Shown piece after piece: positions 43,477 to 55,234 of a DNA stretch of 64,000 nt. Position numbers and translations under genes: made by a program. This DNA comes from Dryococelus australis (taxonomy: Eukaryota > Arthropoda > Insecta > Phasmatodea > Phasmatidae), in assembly GCA_029891345.1 (NCBI GenBank), contig CM056999.1:28989418-29053417 (forward strand), given 5' to 3'. Position 1 is the first letter of the stretch. The number at the start of each line of letters is the position of its first letter. The notes beneath the pieces are model-generated. The model saw only the letters and a list, made by a program, of their open reading frames with translations, did no database searches and was not told where the DNA came from.

Positions 43477-44754
43477 ACATTTCCATTATTTTGAATAAAC
43501 CACTTTTAATATATGGCACAAAACACTTCATGGCTGCCATAACATCTTTCTTACAGTACTCTCTCCTGGATTGTTACCATCCATCATTGGTTTATGGATT
43601 ACTCTCATATATTCACCCAGCAGTAGCAGAACAACGCGTTTTGTACTGTCCTCTAAGATCATAATTTATGTGTTTTCCTGCAACGTGTTTGTTTACGATA
43701 CTATTGAATAATTCCGACAAGTTGTTGTTCTGGTCTGGTATGAGACTTGAAACATGCCTGGAAACACTTCCACAAAAATCTTCATTATTTCTTGCAGATT
43801 CTTGCATTCCGCCTTTTCCACCATCAGATTAGGACCATAGGGCATTGTCTCAAGCAGAGCTATCTCCATCACCTGTTAATATTAATACAAAATTAGTCTA
43901 CAAAAAAGAATGTTAAATAAATATGTTTACAAATATAATCACAGCTAATACACAGTGTATTAACGTATTCAACCATTTCACAAACAGTAGGTGTCTCGCC
44001 GATAAGTTTGTTGAATTTAAGGCCAAGTAATTTTTCGCTTTGAAGGAAACCACCCGCTATAATACCTGCTTCCCCGTGCTAGTCGCACTTTTTTCCTGTC
44101 AAAAAAACGCATGTGGCTTGGTGGTGTTTTCTTTGCCTTTTGACATGACGCACAGATAGAACAGTACCGATTTCTAATAACTATATATAACACCTTTCGT
44201 GTCTTAAAACCAACCATGGATGTCTGGAAGCAAAAATTATACATACAAAAATACAATAAATTCTGTAGAAGATACTGTGGGGAAACTATAGTACGTTTAT
44301 ATGTAACTTATCTTACCACGCCCGATAGAGAGTCGTGATTAGTTTTGTAACTGCGCTTACACCATGCTCCATCGACCACCACTGTACACTTTGGAACTCC
44401 ATCGCTATCTACGTTTCCATCCCGGATGGCAATAGCTTGTTCTTCCTAAGCAGCATCTAGCATAGATTGTAATGCTGCATCGTCAATGGCTTCCGAAACT
44501 TTCTTCATGTGCTTTAAGAAAGTTTTGTTACTCATGCAGTGCATATCAACACCAGCAGAAAATTCTGTCATTTGAGAATATTCTCCTCCTCTCACTAGTT
44601 TACTGTGTACAGCAGTTTCGTTTATCGGCATGTATGCGTCTTTATTTTCTCGATTTTCGGAAATTATTTCAGAAACAATATTACACACTAGGCATTTAAA
44701 ATTCCACGTACAGTGAAATCCATCCACTTTCTCTTTCACAAAATCCATATCCAT
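43477..44754 (-). pseudogene. Mutator-like transposase part
   Basis: Minus-strand open pieces are 44446-44754 (TWNFKCLVCNIVSEII, SAGVDMHCMSNKTFLKHMKK), 44340-44445 after one TAG, 44017-44222 (VLYIVIRNRYCSICASCQ) and 43613-43870 (VSRHVSSLIPDQNNNLSELF, HINYDLRGQYKTRCSATAG). The order and the CxxC, VDGxWxKRS and GDGDSS motifs are those of the Mutator-like transposase domain found across arthropods. The piece at 44017-44256 runs through the acceptor site of the intron. Confidence 0.7.
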
Positions 44755-44830
44755 AAATGAGCAATCCGTGCCTCCAAGATGTTTCTCATTCTGAATTTGC
44801 GTGAACAGATATAATATATCAACAATTCAT

Positions 44831-46898
44831 CCCCCAGATAAGACATTAGCCACTGCTGGCGTACGGACACACTCAGAGTCTTCTTCCTTTGGCATGTCGC
44901 CAGTAATCCTGGGAGAAGATAGCACATTTATTCCGTACCGGTACATTAACAGGGAGAACTGGTTTCAGCAAACCTGTGAGGAGTTTTTATAACGTACTCA
45001 TGACTCAGTAGCAAAAGGCATTTAAACTATACTAAGACAAAAATACATAGGTAATTAGATGCTGTAACATAAGTGCGAGACATTAATTTTTAGTACAAAT
45101 GAATACGATTGTTGCGTCATTCTGGCAGGCCCTCATAGAAAATTGTACCTCTACGTTCAAGGCCGAAAAACAGAATAGCGATTTACCATATAAAAGTACT
45201 GTTACCTCTCAGATTTGCGCCTGTCTTCATAAGCATTACAAAACTGTTTCTATGTTACTGCGAAGAATATTTTAGAATTATAATTAAATAAATGTATACT
45301 GTGCTGCAGCCTGTTTCTTCAAAATTACACTCTGGCGAAATGTTTGAAATTTGTGGCAATCGACTGTTTGGATACATTATATAGATGACTGTCAATGGAA
45401 ATGGTGTCTCCGTACCTGAAAATTAATATTAAATCATAGCATAAGAATGAATAATGCGCATTACATTCTGTATATCACGCATATGTCAAAATTACAGTTA
45501 GGGTTAGCGTAAAAGATTAAACATACCTATGAAGTTATTCTGATTTTCAATTTACAAGAGAATATGTTCGTGAACCTTGAGTTCTTTCCTCTACGTCTCG
45601 TCGCGGCGGTGGAACAGTGTTCCAAAATACCTTACTACGTTTGCCACAGTGGGGGAAATATGTGTCTTTAAAAGTATCATAGGCCTGCGTTATTTATGAG
45701 TGTGACATGAAGGTAAAGGAATAACACCGGTGCATAAGAATGTTGATAAAATACTTACAGTGGATGTGGTTGCGCCCTGCTACCGGCTTCTTGAAAAGCA
45801 CGCTCCTCCCAAATGTCTGAAAGTGGTATTTATGGACTATTTGAGAAAATGTCTAGATCGTTGCCACTGGAAATTAAAATACAGTATCTCGTGTACTGTA
45901 TATAATAATCCGTGTTTTAGGAATATTTACCTGGCATCTTTATAAAAATTACAACTATTTTAGAATATTCAACTGTCAATGTTGACCGTACTACCATAAC
46001 ACAGATCATATGTAAGCATAGTTCTTTATTGCAAAATATTTCGTTGTAAATACTTACAGAGTACAAAAATTAATATTGTGTTGCTCATCGTTGATTTCCT
46101 GCTAGCAGAGCATCGACAGCAGCTATAACAGTGTTGCACAAAAATAAGAAAAAATACGCATTATACTTTTAAGATTCATATTTTATGTTTTCTGGTATCA
46201 GTTTTGTTTGACAAATGTGGTTACATGAAATATATATTTCCTGATACGTTATCTTCATAACAGCTCTCAACACAACATGACGCTATATTATTTGAGTCTA
46301 GTAAGTGCGAGACTGTATTTGATAGTTTTTCATTAGTTTTGCACTTAGAAATAACATATTAGTTTTATTTTATATTTCATGTAAAACATTAACCACATTT
46401 TAGTAAATTCAATGCATCAAACATAGCGGTTTCTGACGCTCCTGCAACTTTCTCATACAAGGATTTCGGCAAAATAAAAAAATGTAGAGTTTATTTATGA
46501 GCAACTCACTTCGGTGGAACATTGGTAATTAAATATGTTGTAATTTTGTTTAACTGTCATTTATAGTTTTGTTAACCAATTAACTTGAACATTTTTATTT
46601 GCCAAAAAAAGGAACTAAGTTACTGATTTGTTTAGTTATAATAAACTTAAGCAAGGGTTATATATTTATTTTAACTTAAACTATCTTAATTAATGCGATA
46701 TTCTGTACGCGTATGATAATACCCGTTTAACCATTTTTTTCTCTATTTACAGTAACAAACTTGGCGAAAATGACTATCCATTTTTTGTATTACTTACTTA
46801 CGCAAGGAAAATATAACATTACTGGGCATGTTAAAAATCTCCACCACCCGGAAATTATTTCTATCACTTTCTTATCGCTATAGACACCTTTTAATAAC
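44831..46898. other. No gene recognised
   Basis: AT-rich sequence. The frame at 45730-45945 has no recognisable domain. Confidence 0.45.
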
Positions 46899-46901
46899 GT
46901 T

Positions 46902-47755
46902 CACTCTGAAATGGAATCAGTGGCTGTTCACTGACTGTGAGATTTCTCAGGTTAAATTTGTTGTAACTGCTCCAACAAGAACCTGTAGATAACTACATAT
47001 TGTACCAGTAAACTAAATTCACAAATTGAAAAAGTAAGGAATAAATGTGTACCCAGATGTACAAAACATTGTGTAATTTTGCACATAATGTGATTCTGCT
47101 TTTACAACATGTCCGAACCTCAAGAAACTTCTTTACGAAAATTAAATAGCCGAATACTTAAGTGGGACTCGAACCAACCACACTTTAAATGTTACACTAA
47201 CATCCTAAGCATCCACCGTACATACACTAACATCCACGGTAAACGAAGTCCAGAATTGATTTTAATGTATTTATTATTGTTAACTTGCTTTGTGGATAAG
47301 TTTTGCCCATCACTTTCAGAAATAAGTGTTTATAATAAAATGAGGCTTCTTAAATTTACAACCGAAGAATAGGAATGAATACATACCCAAACTTACATAC
47401 TCTACATGAAAGTTTAAGTTGTCAAAATACATAAATCACATAAAATACACCATTAAACAACAATTAGTAGAAAATTTACTTCGGGAATGGTGGCAAACTA
47501 TTACAATGTAGGCTAAACTCATGTGAAATGGTTATTGATGTGTAATAAAGGTTTTATTACAGAATAAAACTGTAGTTTTCATATGATGGATTCATTAGTC
47601 GAGATTGTACTTTTTAGTGAAATATACGAACTAATGTTGTCTGATGCCGAATCTGTTGTTTTATCACTTTTTCATCAGTCACAATCGACAAAACAAGAGA
47701 TTCGGCAGTAAAGTTACTGAATCAGTTGAAATTACGCTGATTCTAATTAAGAGTG
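46902..47755. mobile_element. Foldback-family element related to 39924-41330
   Basis: The left end CACTCTGAAATGGAATCAG and the right end, read inward as CACTCTTAATTAGAATCAG, match the ends of the element at 39924. Only the outer 20-30 bp are clearly repeated. A tRNA-like sequence on the minus strand at about 47140-47225 has a B box GGTTGGTTCGAGTCCCACTT. Confidence 0.6.
47140..47225 (-). repeat. tRNA-like sequence
   Basis: Minus-strand B box TTGGTTCGAGTCCCACTTAA, with an upstream A-box-like GGTGGATGCTTAGGATG. Degenerate, inside the foldback-type element. Confidence 0.5.
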
Positions 47756-48900
47756 AACATAGCGATAATTTTGTAATTAGAACATGTAATCGCCATCCAT
47801 ACAGAAAGTACTTATACATTATATGTGATGTAGCAGAAAAAATCATGCAAGTTAAACAGTAGAGTTTCCAGGATAAATGAGTAGGTAGACGTGGATCTAA
47901 CACAGGGGAAGAGCTAGGTATACATAGCATGACTAATCAGTAGCGGCCAGTACTAAATAGCACATGTGCACGTGCATACTCAGTTTTCCGCCAAATATTT
48001 TTTTCGTGAAATTTTATATAATTTCTGGGTATTTTGTGGCCCTAGCACGAGTTCGTTGCATCGATTACGAACTTCTGGTATTTTTATTCTATTAACTGCG
48101 ATGTTGCAACGCTGTGAAGTGTAGAGCGGATTTGTGCTCCGATTTTACACTATCTGCGCATGCGCGCGTCGAAGTGACATTATCCTTTATCCTTGATGGG
48201 AGTTTTAACCTTGGACAAGAGCACAACACTGTCTGTGCTCTACCGCTAGATGCCAGTAGAGATGAAAGTGCGGCATTAACACCAAGAAAAATTGTCGTAG
48301 CAAATATAAACAAATCCTTTTTGTTTGTGCTGATCTAATGAGAATTTTTTAAAATTAATTTGTGTAATTTACCATGTGGAAGTACAATAATTTTCAATAA
48401 ATTAGTATGCGAACATGTGCGTTTTTCTGTTTCGTTGGACACTATACTCTGAACAAGACATGCTTTTACTGAGGTATGTTGCAAGTTTATTTTTAAACTA
48501 ACACTATCGTATTTGTGTCACGGTACTACTTACAGTTGGCACGACTGAAAGGCGTTAGTTGTTTTTCCAAGCTTCGAAATAAATTCCGTTCAATCAATTT
48601 TAGCGAACAGGAAACTGACTTTCAAGGAAAAATTATCCACTTAATGTTTACGCCCTGATCGACCACATTTAGAAATTACCACAGAAACTAAGTCACAAAA
48701 CGTGTATTCAGACGTGTATTCACCTGAGACGTTTACACTAAACACAACTGGTTATGTGGGTGTGCTCAAACAAACGCTTTGTTATGTTTTCCGTGTTTGA
48801 TTTTTAGTACAGAGGTAAGTGCCTAGACAAAGTCCAGTTTTAAGGACCTCGAGAAAATAAAAAACACGAAAACTCGCATGCTCACAAAAATGCCGTAATT
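47756..48900. other. No gene recognised
   Basis: It contains GC-richer sequence around 48130-48290 with open frames on both strands but no domain. It may hold the 5' end of the hAT element that follows. Confidence 0.4.
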
Positions 48901-51900
48901 GAACTATCACTTCTGGGCAGTGTAAATATCAGCATGCAACTTGACAGAACTTACAGGCAATCAGTCAGAAAACCTAATGAAAAAGTGGATAGAAACAGAT
49001 ACATTCTTGGCAGACTAAATGAATGTGTGAAATTTTGTGGGGTGTTTGAACTGACTTTACGAGGGCATGACGAAAGTGTAACTTCCGGAAATCGTGGTGT
49101 ATTTAAGGGCCTTGTTAATTTTGTAAGTTCTATTGACATTGCAGTGTAATATCACTTGAAAAGTGCCAGTGTATTTAAAGGTACTTCGAAGACAGTACGA
49201 AGTGAATTGTTAGAGTGCATGTTATGGGTTTGCAGGGAACAAATATCAGCAGAAATAAAACAGGCATATTATTTAGCTGTCATGGTAGATGAAACAACTG
49301 ATGTGTCCACTACACAACAAATGGTCATTGTGTACAGGTATGATAACAATGGAACTATTTTTGAAAGATTTTGGGGATTTTTCAATCCAGACGGACAAGA
49401 TGCAGAATTCATATACGATGTTAAATGCTCAGAAATAGACTCGCAATTGGGATAAAACAAAGAGAAATTAATTGCTCAGTGCTACGATGGTGCTGCTGTC
49501 ATGAGTGGTCATGTTAATGGAGTTCAGGCAAGAATCAGAAAGCAATATCCTTTCGCTTATTACATTCACTGCTACGCTCACCAGTTTAACTTAGTGATGC
49601 AGAAGGCCGAGGCAATAAATAGTTACGTGAGAATATTTTTCTCTAATTTGACGTGTTCCTGACGTCCACGTATCCCATGTGACCGTTTGTTCCATTACAT
49701 TCGCATTAACCACACAGCATCACTCGACCGATCGACATCAGGTCGATGTCTCGATCAGTGCAGGTCCACAAGAACTGCATTACACTTTTCTTTCTTGCTG
49801 CCCTGTAACTCGTGGCAGCGTGTCATAATATTTAACATTCACCAAAAGAGGTAACTCTCGTGATGAATGGATATCTGACCTAAGCGAGTGTCTCCCACAA
49901 AGCAGTTACTATTCGAAGCAACAGCGATTGGAGGGAACACTGGGGCAAGCGGCGCTGCTTATTCCCACGACTTTCAGATGTGCGCGATGTCGATGGGCCC
50001 CGTGGCTTTATCCGAAGTGCGACATCGCTCCAAGTGGTTTCAAAAGACAGGGAATCAAATACCCACAGGAAGTGTGAAGTTGCGAGCGGTTCCCTAACAG
50101 CATTAATCAACAGGAGCATTTTAAGCAAAATTAACGGTGATTGCACCATAACTCACTAGGGAAACCACACGCTCCAGTATAGAGAGTCGATAACATTCCA
50201 TAGAAAACAGGGTGTAGATCCGCCCTTAGTTTCGAAATACGTTTGTCGTCACATCCATACACATTCCTCAAATTAATTTCATTACGACACACGCCGATTC
50301 TAAAATTATAATTATAAGAGTGTACATGTTATCATATATCGAGAATCAGCCACCTGAGGCATCATCTCATTCAATATCACTCTTCAAGTGCGGTGACATA
50401 CTCGTGATGCACATTCTTAGCCATATCTGGGGCTCTCGCTTTCATGTGTATGTCACCAATGTATTTAATTTAGCAATCTTAATTATGTACAACATCAATT
50501 TCACTTATCATTTTATTCATTAAGTTCAATTTTTTCATGTTTTCATTTTGGTACCAGATTCGCCGGATGTACGGCGAAACCGACACCATGTCGTTAGTCA
50601 ACCTTTAGCAATCAAGACAACCGGCAGGGCAGACGGTAAGATCCACATACCCCGCTCGGCAATTCAATATATACTGCATTTTCTTCATATCCATATTTAA
50701 CGTAATTTAAGAACCTTTTAGTATTTTTATTTAGCCGAGGGGAGGTCTCCCTGCATCCTGACGCAACATACCAGGACTTCATGAGTGGGATTGCAGTTCA
50801 TTTAATTACAATCAAAGCCATACACCTTATTTTCCAGCAGTAGCGACTACCAGCAGGTCCAGAGTGCTGGGTCCACTTAACTAATGTACACATAAATAAG
50901 AGCAGTAAAATTCCATTGTACCTTAATGGTAATAAAACAGTCATGCAAAAATTATGCGTTTTTTTTATTGCATTTAACTCTCCTGAGCTCATTGGGTTTT
51001 CAAATTTACAAGTGTTTTTCAGTGTATGTTTTGCATTTATGGGGCCTGCCTCCCTCAAGCAGGGTAAATTCAGTGGTAATATAGGCGTGCGAGGTGGCCT
51101 ACAGCTTCACCCAAAGGTAATATTTTACCTTTACATAATATAGTGGACAAGTTCACTCAGCTCTCCTTCATATTGACCGCTTATCCAGAGTCACTGTCAG
51201 CCGTACGACTCCCATCAAAAATCGTTCTCTACACCGAACGTGGTGCCGGGCACATCATCAGCTCCTGTTCCCCACCTGCTCTAAGGCAGGACACGAACGC
51301 AACACCTGCACCTCTGGAGGCGCAACGCATCGAACTTATCTCGATATCCTGCATTCTTTGCTCGATCTTCGCAGTGGACAAAACTGCTCGATCGTGTTGT
51401 GGAAAAGAGGCTACCAAAATTCGCAACCACAAGATGGATTTTCAATATTTGGGCAGTCCACACGGTTATCGAACAACAGAATGAACTGATTGAGTGTTTA
51501 GAAAATATTCGTAATTCTGAATGAGTAGACGACAAGACACGACGATAAAGCAGTGGACTTCTGTCTAATTTGTATGATCCAGTTTTTTTTGGATTGAGGT
51601 TTTTCACCTCATCTTACCCCATGCTGACATTTTATTCATAAAATTACAAACCATTGCTATAGATTCTGGGAAAATTAAATATATATTCAAGAATTCATAA
51701 GTTACGTACAGACTGCTAGTGATAATGCGCAGGATATAAGTCTTTCAGGGAAACAAACTGATAAAAACAAGAGAAGGAAACTCTCAGAGACAGCCATAAT
51801 TCCAAATTCTAAAGAAGTGTACGATGCAGTTATCGTTGGCATTAACGAAAGATTTTCCTTTAGCAATCATTTGATAGTTTCAAAACTCCTTCATGTAAAT

Positions 51901-52341
51901 TTTTTCCCCGCAACGTCCAAGACTTTTCCAGAAGAAGAATTAAAAACTACTCTTGAAACATATCCATTTCTAGCAAAAGAACAACTACGGACAGAGATTC
52001 ACGCTCTGTACAACAGGCACGACTTCCATCAAGGTGACAGTACTTTAGCTATTATGCAGTGTCTTCTGAAAAACAATTGGGACAAGTTACACATTCCTCC
52101 AACTCAGCAGTCTACTTAGGATTATTGTATCAACTCCAATGATAACAAGTGAAGCTGAAAGGTGTTTCTTTACTTTTAACAGGATAAAAACTTTCCTCTC
52201 CAACAGTATGTCAGAAGAACGACTTACTGCAATGTTATTAATAGAAAATTCTCTGTTAAATAACATGCAAGATTTCAACCATCGAGTTATCAACATATTT
52301 GCTCAGCTGAAGAACAAAAGAATGGAATTCGTGTACAAATA
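48900..52341 (+). mobile_element. hAT transposon relic 2, split by a 1.7-kb insertion
   Basis: Transposase-like coding runs from about 48934 to a C-terminal dimerisation domain ending in a stop at 52340-52342. It is interrupted at about 49660 and resumes at about 51340. No confident terminal repeats were found. Confidence 0.8.
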
Positions 52342-52342
52342 A
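48934..52342 (+). pseudogene. hAT transposase (ZMYM1-like group), disrupted
   Basis: In order: NRYILGRLNECVKFCGVFEL and LRGHDES (48990-49070), typical of the region before the catalytic core. Then AYYLAVMVDETTDVSTTQQM, with the first catalytic Asp in VDETTD. Then CYDGAAVMSG with the second Asp, and HCYAHQFNLVMQKAE (49560-49615), with the conserved CxxH-type motif. The frame is lost at about 49660. It resumes at about 51350 with FFARSSQWTKLLDRVVEKR and TRWIFNIWAVHTV. After further damage comes 51817-52119 (FSFSNHLIVSKLLHVNFFP). It ends with the dimerisation domain (TSEAERCFFTFNRIKTFLSN, then SEERLTAMLLIENSL). Stops near 49149, 49455 and 51524 and at least two frameshifts are present. The first hAT relic (5116-7330) preserves the N-terminal zinc finger that is not seen here. 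Confidence 0.85.
49660..51345. mobile_element. Insertion in the hAT transposase, type unknown
   Basis: The hAT reading stops after YVRIFFSNLT and resumes with FFARSSQW, so about 1.7 kb is foreign. It begins near TGTTCCTGACGTCC and ends near ATCTCGATATCCTGC. It has GC-richer parts (49880-50100, 51180-51340) and no recognisable protein. Neither inverted ends nor a target duplication could be seen. A solo LTR or non-autonomous element is possible. Confidence 0.55.
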
Positions 52343-54540
52343 GACCATGTCGTCTGTCCCATAGTATTTAAATTTGTTGCCACATAGTGCTTTTTGTATT
52401 TTATATGCTTATCAGGCTAATGGCCAGCCTTAAATTTAGTGAAGCGCAATTCGCATGTAATATCATTTGGTGCACATGATGTAGAATTTGATCTACCACT
52501 TCACATTTATAACTCAGTGAGAACGATACAATAATAATTACATATACTGTTTAGTCTAACACTAAAAAACATGGCGATGAGAATAATTTAGTCATTCATG
52601 AATGGTACATTAAATCTCTAATGACCCTTATTGAAAGTTGGCTTATTTGTCCACTGAGTTTTGTTGTGCAAACATATGGTGACTACTTGGTTTAGAAATC
52701 TTTGACAGTTTCACTTTTCCGTGAGAGCCTAGATTGAACTGAACACTTTTTCACAACTGCAGTATGAGTTGCAGCTGCTAACAGCTGTTTCAGCACCTTA
52801 CCAACCCAGACGGCATTTCATAATGCTTGGGCATCAAAAACGGTAACAGGTAGGATGTATTTCTTTTTTATTTCTGTTCTTCTCATATTCTCAGCTTTGT
52901 TTTGACAATAAATACACTCTTACATGTGTATGCTGTTCACACATATATTTTTACATATATGAAGAGCTAAAACAACTATGGAGTGAATGTCTTAACGCAA
53001 TAACTAGCATTTTTGTAGTCATTACCTCAGCAGAAATTACACGTTTATTTTTCATGAAATTAACATGCACTTTATTTGTATGTAAAAATTAACGAAATTT
53101 GCAGAACTTCAAAATAGTAATACTAATTTTTTATGCAAGCAGTTTAATCTCACTCAGATGGGTAGAGATTCTGAAACAGGTTTCTTTAAGGATTGCATTA
53201 ACATATGCCTGGAGTTAGGACAGACAATTATCAGAAAACAATTTTATCCTAAAAAAAACCTTAATATTTTTACCAGCCAGCTGTATATTCAATGTTTGAG
53301 TATGAAACTGCTTAAATAGCACCATTTGCACTTTTAAATTCAAATTTTCCAGAAGGGGGAACCCCTGGACCACCCACTTCATTTACCCGTGTTAAGGGAA
53401 AGGAGAGTAGGTGTGTGTGAATGTGTGTGTGAACACCCATCATTTGACATCGCCACCTGCTACCGTGACTAAGAGCTTTTCGCTCCCAAGTTATAATTTG
53501 TCAGTTCTACGTTTTTCAGTGTAAATGTGTTGAAGGATGTTGAACATTAAACACTTTTTACACGATTCATCTTTTGCTGCGCCCTGTGTTGGTTTTACCA
53601 TTTTTATGACTTAACCACAGTAAAACTTTAAGTACAAGCATGAATTTAAAAAAAATTGTAGCATGCTACTGTGAGTGTAGCATGCGATTCACTGCAGTGC
53701 TCAAGATTCAAGAATATTTCTCTTATGCATTACAATGTGACAAAATAAAACTCGATTACACTTGCTTGCCACTTTCCTTTTGTGAAGACGATGTAAACAT
53801 ATCAGCAACCCATGGGTGGTCAGAGATAAGGACAGCCATCTCGCATATGACTCTAGCTGTACAAGCTGTCTCGCGATGCACGCTACACTCGCTTAGACCA
53901 TCAGCTCTAGTGCACTAAAGAATTTATTCACTCGCTCATACAATCTCTTATTTACCTTGTTTACATTGCCAACAATTAATAATACAAACCAGGCTATATG
54001 TTATAGAACAAGCATATTTTAACATGCAATTTTATTTTTTGGCGTTCTTCTGGAAGAAGGTTTTAAACGTAAACTTGTATTTCCTTTCGAAAATTGTCAA
54101 CTTTTTTCTGCAATATTGTACATAAAAATTAAATCTTTAATTTATCACTGGAAAATCTTGGAATTCTACATTTGCAGGGCATGCAGTCTTTGCTACAACT
54201 TAATTATAGTGTAAGGAAAGAGTCAATAATCGACAGGACCATTTTCTCTTGCTCCATTCACCATTATCTTATACAGATGTATTGTGTGTCATACAGCCCA
54301 CCATTGGACTCATAGCGGAAGATGGGCCTAACAACCATGCAAGGAAATACATAAATGTAAAGCTAGTTTCCCAGTTCGCTCCGTCGTGCCCAGCAGCCTT
54401 AAGGGCCTTAAGGCGTGAACAAATCGTTCTCCTCTTGAAATTTATCAATGAATTTGGTCTTTATTCCTTACTTTTATTTTTTTTAATTTTTAATTTTCTT
54501 ATTACAAAATAATGTATATATTAAACAAAAATTATCCTAC
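52343..54540. other. No gene recognised
   Basis: AT-rich with a short GTGTGTGT stretch at about 53411-53435. A 92-codon plus-strand frame at 53640 has no domain. Confidence 0.45.
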
Positions 54541-54548
54541 TTACAAGA

Positions 54549-54800
54549 TGGCTGAATCACTACACAAACAAATAGACAACTTAAACTTAGAAGATAATAA
54601 AATGACTACATTATTTGATTTTAAAAATTTAGTTTTAAATGATCAAAAGATAACTGCTGTATTAGATAAACAATGAACCTTGGTTTAAAGCTAAAGACAT
54701 TTGCGATGTTTTAGAATATTCCAACTCCAGAAAAACTTTATTCGACAATGTAAGACAAAAATACATTAAATATTATAAATATCTAGAGTGTAACCCTAAG
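54549..54800 (+). pseudogene. Bro-N (baculovirus repeated ORF) N-terminal fragment
   Basis: An ATG at 54549 opens a short acidic leader (MAESLHKQIDNLNLED). After KITAVLDK a stop and frame change precede EPWFKAKDICDVLEYSNSRK, which is the hallmark WFkAkDvcdvLgYsn motif of the Bro-N DNA-binding domain. TLFDNVRQKYIKYY continues it. Bro-N proteins are widespread in large DNA viruses of insects and in some virus-like transposons. Here only about 80 residues remain before an LTR at 54812. The sequence is as AT-rich as the Polinton-like block at 31.4-36.2 kb, but the two are 18 kb apart. Confidence 0.7.
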
Positions 54801-54811
54801 TTACACAGTAT

Positions 54812-55202
54812 TATGATTCTGCCAATGTCTGTTATTGTTGTGGATTGTGCCAAAGATAGCATGATAGCAATGGCATATATAGCATAACATAACAAAAGAC
54901 TGGCTAGCAGAGACAAGTGGCAGAGGCCACGTGCCTACCGCATGGCCAAAGACTGTATCCACAGATGTACACAAACATAGTACAATTTCCAATTGACTTT
55001 ATTTCCTTTGGATGTTTTTATAAACCAATTGATGTGTACCATTTCAACTTCATCCATTTCAATTTAAATATTTTTCACCCGAATAACGGGATTTTGTGTT
55101 GTTGCGCAGGAAATAGCGCCGAGCTGCCAATCCCGTGCTGCCATGTCAGTAGTAACATCTTTGCATGCTGTGGGTTAGGTCGTGGGTGAGACCCGCTCCA
55201 GG
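54812..55202 (+). repeat. Left LTR of gypsy relic 2
   Basis: Matches 58208-58642 over its whole length. Shared blocks are TTATGATTCTG, GTGCCAAAGATAGCA, GGCAGAGGCCACGTGCCTAC, CATGGCCAAAGACTGTATCC, AATTTCCAATTGACTTTATT and GACCCGCTCC. Similarity stops just after CTCCAGGGT. It is shorter than the right copy through internal deletion. Confidence 0.85.
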
Positions 55203-55234
55203 GTAGTGCCACCTAGGGAAACCAAGTATCCAAA

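Larger units (their letters stand above)
42013..44830 (-). pseudogene. Mutator-like transposase / YqaJ nuclease gene, intron-containing, broken
   Basis: Minus strand. Upstream part (44830-44320): KVSEAIDDAALQSMLDAA, one in-frame TAG, then VDGAWCKRSYKTNHDSLSGV, the first segment of the Mutator-like transposase domain. A donor GTAAGATAAG near 44317 and acceptor TTTGCTTCCAG at about 44223 bracket a short intron. The next exon has LYIVIRNRYCSICASCQKAK. After a second non-coding stretch, an acceptor TATTAACAG|G precedes GDGDSSA at about 43870, then MPYGPNLMVEKAECKNL in another frame. Further left, ERRKLLTASNFGRVCKMR and CRNLVHSILYGNF begin a YqaJ-type exonuclease, with CGLCEDA...MEVKCP as the acidic/EVK catalytic region. 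A donor GTAAATATAT (42487) and acceptor TTTCCAATTAG lead to a last exon, YYNQVQGQLQITGRKYFY. A MITE sits between the two domains. Several stops and frameshifts are present. Confidence 0.75.

Noticed and set aside
47939-52440. hAT terminal repeats CAGTAGCGGCCAG (47939) and GGCTAATGGCCAGCC (about 52415)
   Set aside because: They are not in inverted orientation relative to each other, so they cannot be the two ends of relic 2.
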